From contig JAUVLW010000005.1 in the NCBI GenBank assembly GCA_030600555.1, positions 1 to 46,926 on the forward strand: 46,926 nucleotides of DNA, given 5' to 3'. The translations under genes and the position numbers were made by a program. The notes under the pieces are model-generated. The model searched no databases, had not been told where the DNA came from, and worked only from the letters and a program-made list of their open reading frames with translations. This DNA comes from Candidatus Aenigmatarchaeota archaeon. GTDB lineage: Archaea > Aenigmatarchaeota > Aenigmatarchaeia > QMZS01. Shown in pieces: positions 35,444 through 44,196 of this stretch (position 1 is its first letter; each line of letters opens with the position of its first letter).

Positions 35444-38400
35444 TTAGCCACGCACGCAACGAACAAAGACTTCAATGCTCTTACTACCAGTACGTTGGTT
35501 ACAGGTATAGAATAACAAAGAGTTGGCGTCGTCACTATTAGACTCAATGGAAGACCAATAGTCACTAGAATAACCCTCTTTACCAAAACAGGTACCAAAA
35601 CAGGAACTGCATAGATTCTCTAAAGTGGTTAAATCCGGTAAAACCCAATCAGTAAACCCTCCATAATCAAGATTGTAGCAGTAATTATACGCCCCCTCCC
35701 AGTTATATAATAAATCTGGTGTAGATGTCCAGCACTTATCTGTGTTGCAGTCTACATAAACGGTGTCACTGCCGATAGTATGTGTTTCATAACCAGTACC
35801 TGAACAAGAACATAATGGCTGGGTTATATTAATTGTTTCTATTCTTTCATTATTATTTTCATTAGATTCTTCAATACTCTTAAAAGGATCAGCAACCACT
35901 TTGATTTGGTATTGTCCTGAAGTTGAAAATATAATATTAGGTGTCCCAACAACACCAAATACCCTATTTTTTGTTTGGTCGGGATTCAATCCACCGTTTG
36001 TACCCGCACCTACATCCTGACCTAAAATAGGTATCTCAAATCTCATCCAGACATGATTCCCTTCTGTAGTGCCAGCATATGCAGTACCTATGTTTTTGAC
36101 ATAAACAGTGACTTCTATTTTTTCGTTTATTTTTGGATTTATTGGCGTCCAAGAAATGTCTGAAATCACAAGGTCTGGTTTAGCGTCGCATGCCCCATCA
36201 ACACAGGCACCGAAACCATTTGCAAGACATCCAACAGTAGTATCGCTTCCAAGACAACTACGATCTTCTGGAGAAGCAGAAGTTGGACCACAATACCACT
36301 CACGCACCATACCAGAACTATCAGGACAACTATCAGTATAGGTTCCAGTGCTGTCTTTACAGACACCCTTTACAGCAAGCCAATCCGGAAAACCAAGATG
36401 GCTATCAGAATCTGTGCAAATAGTTTTACCCGCAAATTCAAACATTCCAGAAATTGTGCTTCCAGCAACCCAAACCGCACCATTATCACCAGGGCGACCG
36501 TTTTTCCAAAGAGCTATATTGGTTGCGCTCATTATCTTACCTTTGCATTGCGCGGGTATTGTTGGTATTCTCCAAATTTTTCCAGTTGTGCCCTTGTTTA
36601 ATGGATACATACCTGACATATCTCCGCCAGTATATTGTATATCACACAGACCATCTGTACTATTTGCATCTACCTGAATATACATCTCATTATCATAAGG
36701 ACAATCACCGGCATAAGTTACTGTAAATTCAATACCTTCACCTTCTTCACAAACAGATGAATCTCCAGGACTGCACCAAGTGGTTATTGATGCTGAAAGG
36801 ATCGTACAAACAGCAGGTTTTTTAGTTAAAATGACTGTTATGATTGTATCTTTATTAATATTAAGAGAACCAATACCACTCGTATAACCTGTTTTGTCAA
36901 CCTGATATTGATGAGTTCTGTCTTTTTTAATGCCTGAGATAATACATTTGCCTGTACTGGCGGTAGTGCATTGACCTAACCAATCTGAGGTATCCGGGTC
37001 AACCACACCCACTTCAGCACCGCTTAAAGGGTTACCTGAATTGTCACGGACATAAAATGTTGCTTTTATTATATCAGAAATAGGTTTACAAATATTTTTA
37101 TTGGTAGCACTATCATCGCAACCATCAGGGCATACATATTCATTGATTTTCGCTCTAGTTCCATCACAATATCGTTCATGCATTATCGAAGTGCCACAGT
37201 CATCATAATAAGTATAAGTCGCACCATTGTAAGTCCCAGTTACAAATCCCTCAGTATAATAATCATTTCCACCATCTGAATCTGTGCAGGTAGGGCAAGT
37301 TCCGCAATCACCTGAGCAGGTTGAACAGTCTTCGCCAATAGCTGTGTTGCATTGTTCTATTCCACAACAGTCTGTTATTGAACAATCCTGAGTGCATCCG
37401 GAAGAGCATTCTCCTGAATCACAGTTATTGTCTCCGCAAAAGGGATTGACTTGACAACCAGATAAACTTGTGCAACACTCAATACAATCAGAAGCTCCTG
37501 ATATTTTACCAGTAACGCAAATACTTGGGTCACAGCAAACCCCATTCAACTGAGCACATGTTTGTGGTGAGGCTTGGCATTGAGGGTCTGTTTTGCTGAG
37601 TACATTCAACGTATGTATTTTACTGGCTGAACAACCGCCAATAGTTGCCGTTATTTTATAAGTTCTTGTACCTGGTGCACCCCATCTATGATTCTCATCA
37701 TAATAAATTCCCGTTCCTGCCGTTTCATTATAATATGAGGTCAGATCCCAATTAGTCATCCAGGGATTGTCTAGTAAAACTTTGAATACAGAAGGATCTG
37801 TTAAAATATTATTTTTCCTGAATTCTAAAGTCATATTTAATGAATCTCCCTCGCAATAAATCTGTTTATCAAAATTCATTACTATTGAACAATCATTAGA
37901 ACCACCACAATCATTGTCATTAGGATATGTGCAACCTGAAGGACAGCATCCATCATTGCTAACACAGGTAGTTATTGGTATATAATTACATTGTCCAGCA
38001 GAGCAAAGATTTTGTGTGCATGGGTTTGCATCATCGCAATCCTGATTTACTTTGCATGGTAATGCCTGACATAAACCTAAAGTTGGACAGCATTCAGAGC
38101 AATCAGAAGCCCCGGATATTTTACCTTGAATGCATATGCTAGGATCACAACAAAAACCACCTAAATCACCGCAAGTAGCAGCAGAACATTCAGGACAAGC
38201 TATTTCATTTTGCAGATATCTTATAACATAAGCATTACAATTATTTGTATATTTCATTATATAGGATTCATAGCATTTACCTATAACAGGTTGGTTTTGA
38301 GTCCTAGTATTATCAAGCCACAACCATAATTGCTTTCCGCAATTGGTACTATCTCTGATTTCAACCAAATATTCTGTTGACGGGGTAGCTCCTTCCGAAC

Positions 38401-39379
38401 AACCATTATTTGCTGTGCAACCTTTTTGAATAATTTTTAGTTTATGATTATCAGCTATCCACGTAGGGTCTTCATGAGTATGACAATTATCACATTCAGG
38501 ACAGGTTACCTCACCGGATAATTTATTGGCTATGGTATGACCACAACCTCCCCCTGTATTAATCTTCACTAAATAACATTTCCCAATATCCAATGAAACA
38601 CTATCACCAAGATCAGACCAAACCCATAATTGCTTTCCGCAATTAGTTCCTCTTCTAATTTCAATTTTATATTCTGTACCGCAACTATCTGTGCATCCTT
38701 TTTCCAAAACTTTCACTTCATAGTCATTTTGGGGTAACCAGGAAGGATCTTCATGAGGAATATGGCACTTTGAATCTTCTCCCCCAATAATTATATTCGC
38801 AGTTGCGGATTTTGGTGGCAACGGGCTGAAGCAGACAGCAACAATCCCAATTGTTCCGTTTTCTTTTGCTTTGAAAGTGTTTGTATAAGGGTCTGTTTTA
38901 ATATTGCTTACCGGAGAATAAACTGAGTAATCCACAGGATTGTTTATTTTATTAATCATCACATACAAGCCATCAGTGCAATTAGTTACTGTACAAGTAC
39001 AGGAAGCTCCAATTTTACATGTTGTTGGACACTGGAGAAACGAATTTGTGATCTCAATTTCCTTTTTTAGAATAACCGGGATTGAGGTGCTGAAACAGAA
39101 ACCCATCACTTTTATTTTTCCTGTGCCTGTTGGTGTGAAGCTTACTTTTGCAGGGGGGATACCCGCAATCACAGGAATCTGCAATGGATTTCCTTCGCTT
39201 TTTAAAACCACCCATAAACCACTGGTACAAACACCTCCATCCAACTTTAGTTCACAGAAACATTGTTGGTTTATAGAACATTTGGAACAGTCAAGACTGT
39301 CCGCGAATGTTGGTGTTGACAATAATACAAATAATAAAATTAAGAAAAATAAGTTACTAAACAAAATATTTAGTTTCAT
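35444..39379 (-). CDS. Giant secreted cysteine-rich modular surface protein, 1311 residues
   Basis: A signal peptide (about 1-26) precedes several modules. These are an N-terminal Cys-containing beta region, two tandem copies of a module with CGKQLWVW / CGKQLWLW and HEDPSW / HEDPTW, and two copies of CCDPSIC-GKISGASDC with Cys clusters. They are followed by a CGDNNCDSGECSSGC module, a carboxypeptidase-regulatory-like beta domain near 770-850, a CARDB-like domain (LVISDISWTP... near 1090-1190), and a C-terminal DUF1566-type domain (YGGFTDWVLPDL..., YWSS...). It has no membrane anchor and is probably held by disulfides or partner proteins. It overlaps the next gene by ATGA. Confidence 0.8.
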   Translation of the reverse strand: MKLNILFSNLFFLILLFVLLSTPTFADSLDCSKCSINQQCFCELKLDGGVCTSGLWVVLKSEGNPLQIPVIAGIPPAKVSFTPTGTGKIKVMGFCFSTSIPVILKKEIEITNSFLQCPTTCKIGASCTCTVTNCTDGLYVMINKINNPVDYSVYSPVSNIKTDPYTNTFKAKENGTIGIVAVCFSPLPPKSATANIIIGGEDSKCHIPHEDPSWLPQNDYEVKVLEKGCTDSCGTEYKIEIRRGTNCGKQLWVWSDLGDSVSLDIGKCYLVKINTGGGCGHTIANKLSGEVTCPECDNCHTHEDPTWIADNHKLKIIQKGCTANNGCSEGATPSTEYLVEIRDSTNCGKQLWLWLDNTRTQNQPVIGKCYESYIMKYTNNCNAYVIRYLQNEIACPECSAATCGDLGGFCCDPSICIQGKISGASDCSECCPTLGLCQALPCKVNQDCDDANPCTQNLCSAGQCNYIPITTCVSNDGCCPSGCTYPNDNDCGGSNDCSIVMNFDKQIYCEGDSLNMTLEFRKNNILTDPSVFKVLLDNPWMTNWDLTSYYNETAGTGIYYDENHRWGAPGTRTYKITATIGGCSASKIHTLNVLSKTDPQCQASPQTCAQLNGVCCDPSICVTGKISGASDCIECCTSLSGCQVNPFCGDNNCDSGECSSGCTQDCSITDCCGIEQCNTAIGEDCSTCSGDCGTCPTCTDSDGGNDYYTEGFVTGTYNGATYTYYDDCGTSIMHERYCDGTRAKINEYVCPDGCDDSATNKNICKPISDIIKATFYVRDNSGNPLSGAEVGVVDPDTSDWLGQCTTASTGKCIISGIKKDRTHQYQVDKTGYTSGIGSLNINKDTIITVILTKKPAVCTILSASITTWCSPGDSSVCEEGEGIEFTVTYAGDCPYDNEMYIQVDANSTDGLCDIQYTGGDMSGMYPLNKGTTGKIWRIPTIPAQCKGKIMSATNIALWKNGRPGDNGAVWVAGSTISGMFEFAGKTICTDSDSHLGFPDWLAVKGVCKDSTGTYTDSCPDSSGMVREWYCGPTSASPEDRSCLGSDTTVGCLANGFGACVDGACDAKPDLVISDISWTPINPKINEKIEVTVYVKNIGTAYAGTTEGNHVWMRFEIPILGQDVGAGTNGGLNPDQTKNRVFGVVGTPNIIFSTSGQYQIKVVADPFKSIEESNENNNERIETINITQPLCSCSGTGYETHTIGSDTVYVDCNTDKCWTSTPDLLYNWEGAYNYCYNLDYGGFTDWVLPDLTTLENLCSSCFGTCFGKEGYSSDYWSSIESNSDDANSLLFYTCNQRTGSKSIEVFVRCVRG

Positions 39380-39771
39380 AATTTTAATTCATTTTTTATA
39401 TATATAGTTTCTAATATCCTCGTTTGATTGCCGCAGACAAAAATAATCATATAATTACCAACGTCCAAATTATTAAAATCATGTTTCCCAGAAGGATTTT
39501 CCAATATCCATGAATAAGTTGACTCCCCTTTTTGCAATACAACTGCAGAATCGCCATAACATCCAAACCATTCACAGGTAACTTTATTATTACCTGATTT
39601 TTCACAACTGTATTCTATAGTTGTTTTTTCCAGCTCTGATAGAACAGAAGAATCAACTGAGGGGTTTGCTCCAGATTGCATTAAAAAATAAACTAAAAAT
39701 ATAGCCACAACCATTAAAATTCCATAAACCAAATAATTCCCTTTACCTATATTTTTATTTTTAGCTTTCAT
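39376..39771 (-). CDS. Small pilin-leader-like protein upstream of the giant surface protein
   Basis: A basic leader ending GKGNYLVYGILMVV and one hydrophobic helix look like a class III signal; a plain membrane anchor is possible too. The outer part has four Cys (YSCEKSG, VTCEW, GCYG, FVCGN). It starts one base after the pilin gene stop and overlaps the giant gene by ATGA, so it is probably a subunit displayed together with it. Confidence 0.65.
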   Translation of the reverse strand: MKAKNKNIGKGNYLVYGILMVVAIFLVYFLMQSGANPSVDSSVLSELEKTTIEYSCEKSGNNKVTCEWFGCYGDSAVVLQKGESTYSWILENPSGKHDFNNLDVGNYMIIFVCGNQTRILETIYIKNELKL

Positions 39772-39772
39772 A

Positions 39773-40741
39773 TTAAGGACAACCAGTCATAACAAATGGT
39801 GTTCCTGCTGGATTTGTACAACTCAAAGAAATAATCCAAGTAGTTGATGGACCACAAGCAAAAGTATTATCAAAACCACCTGGTTGAGAAACTAAAGTCA
39901 CCCCATTAACTATTGATGCACCATCAGTCCTCAGAGAACCGCTATCCATATCAGCTACACTTACCAGAGTTGCAGTATTACAATTAGTATTGCAAGTTAT
40001 TGTATAAGGCGTTGTGGTTTTATCAATAACACAACCACTTAAAGTTGCTGCTCCGCCTCCGCCGCAATCCACAGCACAACTTGCTGCGGTTTCTCCAATT
40101 GCCGCATTACAACCTTCAATTCCACAACAGTCTGTTACAGTGCAATCTGCAGTACATCCACCAGAACACTCGCCTGCCTCGCAAACCCCATTTCCACAAT
40201 TAGCCGACACTCCGCAAACATCAGCAGGGAAATATTGCTCAAACCAATTATCTTCTATATTTGCTGGTAATCTGCAATTTCCGGGTTTTACTTTATCATG
40301 AACAGCCGCATTTGCTTTGGTAACATCACCTTTGTATTTATCTAAATAAGCCTGACATAAAGCACTGGCACAACCTTTCGCAGGGACTGAACCAAATCTC
40401 CTGTCGCATGGAACCATTGAAAAACAATAAATTCTTTCCTCGCACACATCCCAAGTAACATATTCTCCAATTGAAATAAGTTCATTCTTACCTCCATTTC
40501 CATCCCAGTCAGTGCCATCTGCTCCACCTTCAAAATAATACCTGCAATAATCTAATGAAGAACTCTCTGTACATAAAGCATCGCATTTATTTTTAAACTC
40601 CATCTGCTGCATTTCAATTTCCTTATAAGGTAAACTATCCGTACCTATGCGTGTAAGAATCATACTAATAATTACTCCGGCAACAACAAGTAAAATTATA
40701 AAACCAACGATCGTTTCTAAACTCATTTGACCTTTATTCAT
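39773..40741 (-). CDS. Type IV pilin with added cysteine-rich C-terminal domains
   Basis: MNKGQMSLETIVGFIILLVV is a class III signal peptide. The first 180 residues parallel the pilin at 33918-34514. The last 140 residues add two more modules: a CGNGVCEAGECSGGC-CTADC repeat like those in the neighbours, and a short Thr/Cys-rich beta domain. The pilin thus looks extended by an accessory domain. It leads the run of surface genes downstream. Confidence 0.82.
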   Translation of the reverse strand: MNKGQMSLETIVGFIILLVVAGVIISMILTRIGTDSLPYKEIEMQQMEFKNKCDALCTESSSLDYCRYYFEGGADGTDWDGNGGKNELISIGEYVTWDVCEERIYCFSMVPCDRRFGSVPAKGCASALCQAYLDKYKGDVTKANAAVHDKVKPGNCRLPANIEDNWFEQYFPADVCGVSANCGNGVCEAGECSGGCTADCTVTDCCGIEGCNAAIGETAASCAVDCGGGGAATLSGCVIDKTTTPYTITCNTNCNTATLVSVADMDSGSLRTDGASIVNGVTLVSQPGGFDNTFACGPSTTWIISLSCTNPAGTPFVMTGCP

Positions 40742-40839
40742 AATATATTACACTACCTTATATATAAGAACGTCCAAAAAATATTTATCAACCTTGGATA
40801 GAAATAATCAAGTAAGACAATATTAAAACATCCATCAAC

Positions 40840-41652
40840 TCAAGGTAATATAAATTCAGTTATATCTTCATCTTCCGTGATTCCAACATACCTTTCCCAT
40901 TCTTCCCCTTCAATTTCAACCACAACTTCTTTAATCAATTTGTAGTTATAATAATTCACACCAGAAATTTTTGTGGAAACTACATCCAAATTTTGGTTTT
41001 CAAAATATTCAATCGCTAATTCAATTGCTCTCGAATCTGTAAGAAGCATTCCCTGAGTCTCACACTTTTTAGTTAGTTCATTGCATATTTCTTCAGGTGA
41101 GTAACAAGCGCAATCAATACAACAATTATTAGGATTCTCATAAGGTTCGCAATTCCCGTCTCCGCAAACCGGTTTTACGCATTTCTTTTTTGTTGAAGAA
41201 CAATATTCTTCATTCCCGCACTTGCAATCTTTTGGGCAATCAAAACAGTTTTCTCCCGGTTCACAAATATTATTCCCGCAAACATACGTTGGCTGACAGA
41301 TACCGCAATCTTTTGGGCATGTAGAACATAATTCGCCTGCATCGCATTTATTATCCCCGCAAAATGAAATAATCTCACAAACACCGCAATCAACAGGACA
41401 ATTAGAACAATTTTCCATTCTTTCGCAATTACCGTTTCCGCAGGTTGGTTTTACACAGGTTTTTTCTTTGGAAAAACAATATTCTCCTTCATTGCATTCA
41501 CAGTCCTCAGGGCAATCAAAACAGTTTTCTCCCGGTTCACAAACCATATTCCCGCAAGATTCCTTTGTAAAATTATATATTATAAAAATACTTGTTAATA
41601 TACCTATGACAAGAAAAACTGCAACAAATTGATTCTTGTTTACCACCTTCAT
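40840..41652 (-). CDS. Membrane-anchored protein with five CGN/CGD cysteine repeats
   Basis: A short leader and one N-terminal helix (FVAVFLVIGILTSIFIIYNF) are followed by five copies of a 30-40-residue module with the pattern CGNxxCExxENCxxCPxDC. A last domain (about 210-270) recalls small mixed alpha/beta folds with a SRAIELAIEYF helix. The track start (41688) would add a hydrophilic lead; ATG 41652 gives MKVVNKNQF just before the helix. It is two bases after the C25-like protease gene. Confidence 0.7.
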   Translation of the reverse strand: MKVVNKNQFVAVFLVIGILTSIFIIYNFTKESCGNMVCEPGENCFDCPEDCECNEGEYCFSKEKTCVKPTCGNGNCERMENCSNCPVDCGVCEIISFCGDNKCDAGELCSTCPKDCGICQPTYVCGNNICEPGENCFDCPKDCKCGNEEYCSSTKKKCVKPVCGDGNCEPYENPNNCCIDCACYSPEEICNELTKKCETQGMLLTDSRAIELAIEYFENQNLDVVSTKISGVNYYNYKLIKEVVVEIEGEEWERYVGITEDEDITEFILP

Positions 41653-41689
41653 ATTTTTTTCTTCCCCAATATCATATTGCATAATCATA

Positions 41690-43534
41690 TTACCACATAT
41701 TCTTAATTTTCAAAGTTGGGTCTCCATAAAGACAGTTAATTATATACTCACGGTTGCCATATACGCTCCAATAACTATTTTTGCCCGCCATATAATAATC
41801 ACCAACCCTATTCCCAACACCCGTTCCAGTGTTTACCTGAAAATTGTTTGCCACTAGGGCATATAAAGTCCCTATAAGTCGGTCTCCGCCAGGGACTGGA
41901 CAACCAGCACCCAGGGTTCCTCTATTATTGGCAGTACTCCCAAAATAAATTGCACCATTATTCTTTAAAAAAGTCATTGGAATTGAACCTAAAGTTGATG
42001 ACTTTAATCTTAAGTGGCCGCCGCCGCAAGACATAGACATCCAGACAGCATTTGAAGTGTCAATACCCCCAACTCCAAAAGGATTTGTATTTAAACATCC
42101 TCCATGCAATAAATCTGAACTTGAAGGACCGGGTCCATGCGCAAGGATAGTAACAAAATCTTTTCCTGAAAGAGGCGCTAAAGAAATACAACCGCAACAA
42201 GTTCCGCAAGCAGAACAAGAACCCCCCCAGACCGCTGAGCAAAAACACCTGCCGCTAGTCCATGCGCGATTATCATAGCCTCCACAACTCATTATCGGGG
42301 CAATATAATCTGATAAATCCAACCCGCCTGAATTATGCAAAGAAATGCTTGTATCCAAAGCATTCAAAATCACATCCAAATCACCATTATTAGGGTCAGG
42401 AAATCTTCCAACAGGAATATCTAACACATTATCTTTTGGATTAAAATCTCCATAATAATTATCTGTCTCATATGGCTTCCCATAAGCATAGCCCACATGA
42501 GGTTGTATAAACCTATCATAACCCCCAATGATTACAAGATAAGATGAATTTAATTTTGGAATCAACTGATCAAGAATGCCATCAATATTAGTGCTGCTGC
42601 TTGGATTAGTTACTTTACTCCCTATTATATCTGAAGTTTCATCTTCGTCAAGATAAAGAAATATTGACCCAAGACCGTCGCTACCCAGTGCTGACTGATA
42701 AGCCTTTATCTTATTTTCAAGTTGTGTTATTTGAGCGGGAGAATATACAGTTTGCATATTAGATTTTAAAGCAACTATTAAAACTTCACCTCCAAATACA
42801 CAATCTGTTCCATTCCAACTCTTTCCCGGTTCGCAGCAGGCTTTATTATAACCATAAAAAGTTGTATCTGTTGGATTGCAGGTAAGAGTTGTATTGCATT
42901 CATTGTCGCAAAAACATTCTTCTCCTTTTGACATGTTAAGTCTGGTATCATCAACGCAACCGGATTCATCTGAGTAAGGGTCCTCAGGGCAACAAGTGGG
43001 GCTAGAACCGCTTGCATTGCAGATACAATCAACTGAATTTAAACAATTTTCACCTATATCTGGGTTGCAAAATCCATCTCCTATACAAATTAGGTTTGGT
43101 CCATAACAATCAGGGCAATTTTCCAGACATTCGTCCGCAGTGCAAATAGTATTCATATCGCAATCAGGAAGTTCTTCAGAGATATAGATTTCTCCATTGG
43201 CTAAATGCACAAAACAAACACTTGCTATCTCTTTTAAATCAACATTATTAGCTTCCTTTGGTATTGGATAAAAAGATTCCTTTCCACCCTGTCTGAAAGT
43301 TAAATAACCCTGCTCTATTTTTAAATCAGAAAGCGAAATGTTGAAACAATAACTTACATATGAAGGCTCGCTTGTTAATTTTTCAAGCACAGACACAATT
43401 CTTTCAGCAGTTCCTTTTGCAATATAACCTTCGGTTTCATCAACACTGCCAGTAAGATAAACCTGAGCAGCAAAGAAAAGTATTAGACCAACTAAGATGG
43501 AACCTATCATTAAAATATAATTGTCTATCCCCAT
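41690..43534 (-). CDS. Pilin-anchored gingipain-like (clan CD, C25-type) cysteine protease candidate
   Basis: The N-terminus (MGIDNYILMIGSILVGLILFFAAQVYL) is a pilin-like hydrophobic helix. Next comes a Cys-rich region (about 125-235) with CIGDGFCNPDIGENC. The C-terminal 360 residues match the C25/caspase-fold pattern: an opening VLIVALKS strand, DIPVGRFP, a His-Gly (ILAHGPG) and a Cys-Gly (MSMSCGGGH), which give the expected His/Cys pair, and a final LYGDPTLK. In gingipains this fold cuts after Arg or Lys. It is probably displayed at the surface. Catalytic pairing is inferred from motif order only. Confidence 0.72.
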   Translation of the reverse strand: MGIDNYILMIGSILVGLILFFAAQVYLTGSVDETEGYIAKGTAERIVSVLEKLTSEPSYVSYCFNISLSDLKIEQGYLTFRQGGKESFYPIPKEANNVDLKEIASVCFVHLANGEIYISEELPDCDMNTICTADECLENCPDCYGPNLICIGDGFCNPDIGENCLNSVDCICNASGSSPTCCPEDPYSDESGCVDDTRLNMSKGEECFCDNECNTTLTCNPTDTTFYGYNKACCEPGKSWNGTDCVFGGEVLIVALKSNMQTVYSPAQITQLENKIKAYQSALGSDGLGSIFLYLDEDETSDIIGSKVTNPSSSTNIDGILDQLIPKLNSSYLVIIGGYDRFIQPHVGYAYGKPYETDNYYGDFNPKDNVLDIPVGRFPDPNNGDLDVILNALDTSISLHNSGGLDLSDYIAPIMSCGGYDNRAWTSGRCFCSAVWGGSCSACGTCCGCISLAPLSGKDFVTILAHGPGPSSSDLLHGGCLNTNPFGVGGIDTSNAVWMSMSCGGGHLRLKSSTLGSIPMTFLKNNGAIYFGSTANNRGTLGAGCPVPGGDRLIGTLYALVANNFQVNTGTGVGNRVGDYYMAGKNSYWSVYGNREYIINCLYGDPTLKIKNMW

Positions 43535-43559
43535 ATATAAATTAAGATATTATACTAAT

Positions 43560-44135
43560 TTAGACTTTTAAATATTTACCTTCTTTTGCTCTTGTTGTCC
43601 TTCTATAATAAATAACTCCGATTATTCCTAAAACAATCAAGATAATTAAACCAGCCGCTAAAAAAAGATAATCTTTCGTTTTTTGGAAATCCTGTGTTGT
43701 TTCTTTTGATTTATTCAATTCTTCTTTTTCCAGTTCCATCAATTCAGTAACTTCTATCTCCGAACCATTTTCCAAAACACAAACAGCGCATTCTTCACCA
43801 TAAGTACATCCTTCAGAAACAGTTTTTATTTTATATCCTTTTTGTTTGCAGTAAGTATATTCTTTTCCTTCTTTTCCTTCAAGAAATTTCCACTCTTCAG
43901 CTTCCGAACCGTCTGGAAAATGGCAGATTCCATAATCACCTTCAGGAGCACTTTTAATTGTATAATTATAACCTAATTCTTCGCAATAAACCGCTGCAGG
44001 ATTTGGCATTGGATTAACTATCATGGAAGCAGAACTGATAGAAACAATTCCAATAAAAATTATTATCGTCATAACAAAAACTCTTGCCTGATTTTTTCTA
44101 AAAAAACTTACCGCTTTTTCTTCTTTATTTTTCAT
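43560..44135 (-). CDS. Membrane-anchored DUF333 protein
   Basis: A signal helix near 17-37 is followed by the DUF333 pattern (NPAAVYCEELG, then GICHFPDGSEAEEW), and a Cys-rich part (YCKQKGYKI, CTYGEECAVC). A second transmembrane helix near 155-178 ends in a basic tail. DUF333 domains occur in small secreted proteins of unknown role. The outer region is probably disulfide-linked. Confidence 0.78.
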   Translation of the reverse strand: MKNKEEKAVSFFRKNQARVFVMTIIIFIGIVSISSASMIVNPMPNPAAVYCEELGYNYTIKSAPEGDYGICHFPDGSEAEEWKFLEGKEGKEYTYCKQKGYKIKTVSEGCTYGEECAVCVLENGSEIEVTELMELEKEELNKSKETTQDFQKTKDYLFLAAGLIILIVLGIIGVIYYRRTTRAKEGKYLKV

Positions 44136-44196
44136 AATAATATTTTTGTTATATTAAAGTAAACCTTATAAACAAATCCTGATTCTCTTTTTATTT

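Noticed and set aside
36108-36726. Plus-strand ORFs within the giant surface gene
   Set aside because: They are shadow frames of a well supported minus-strand gene.
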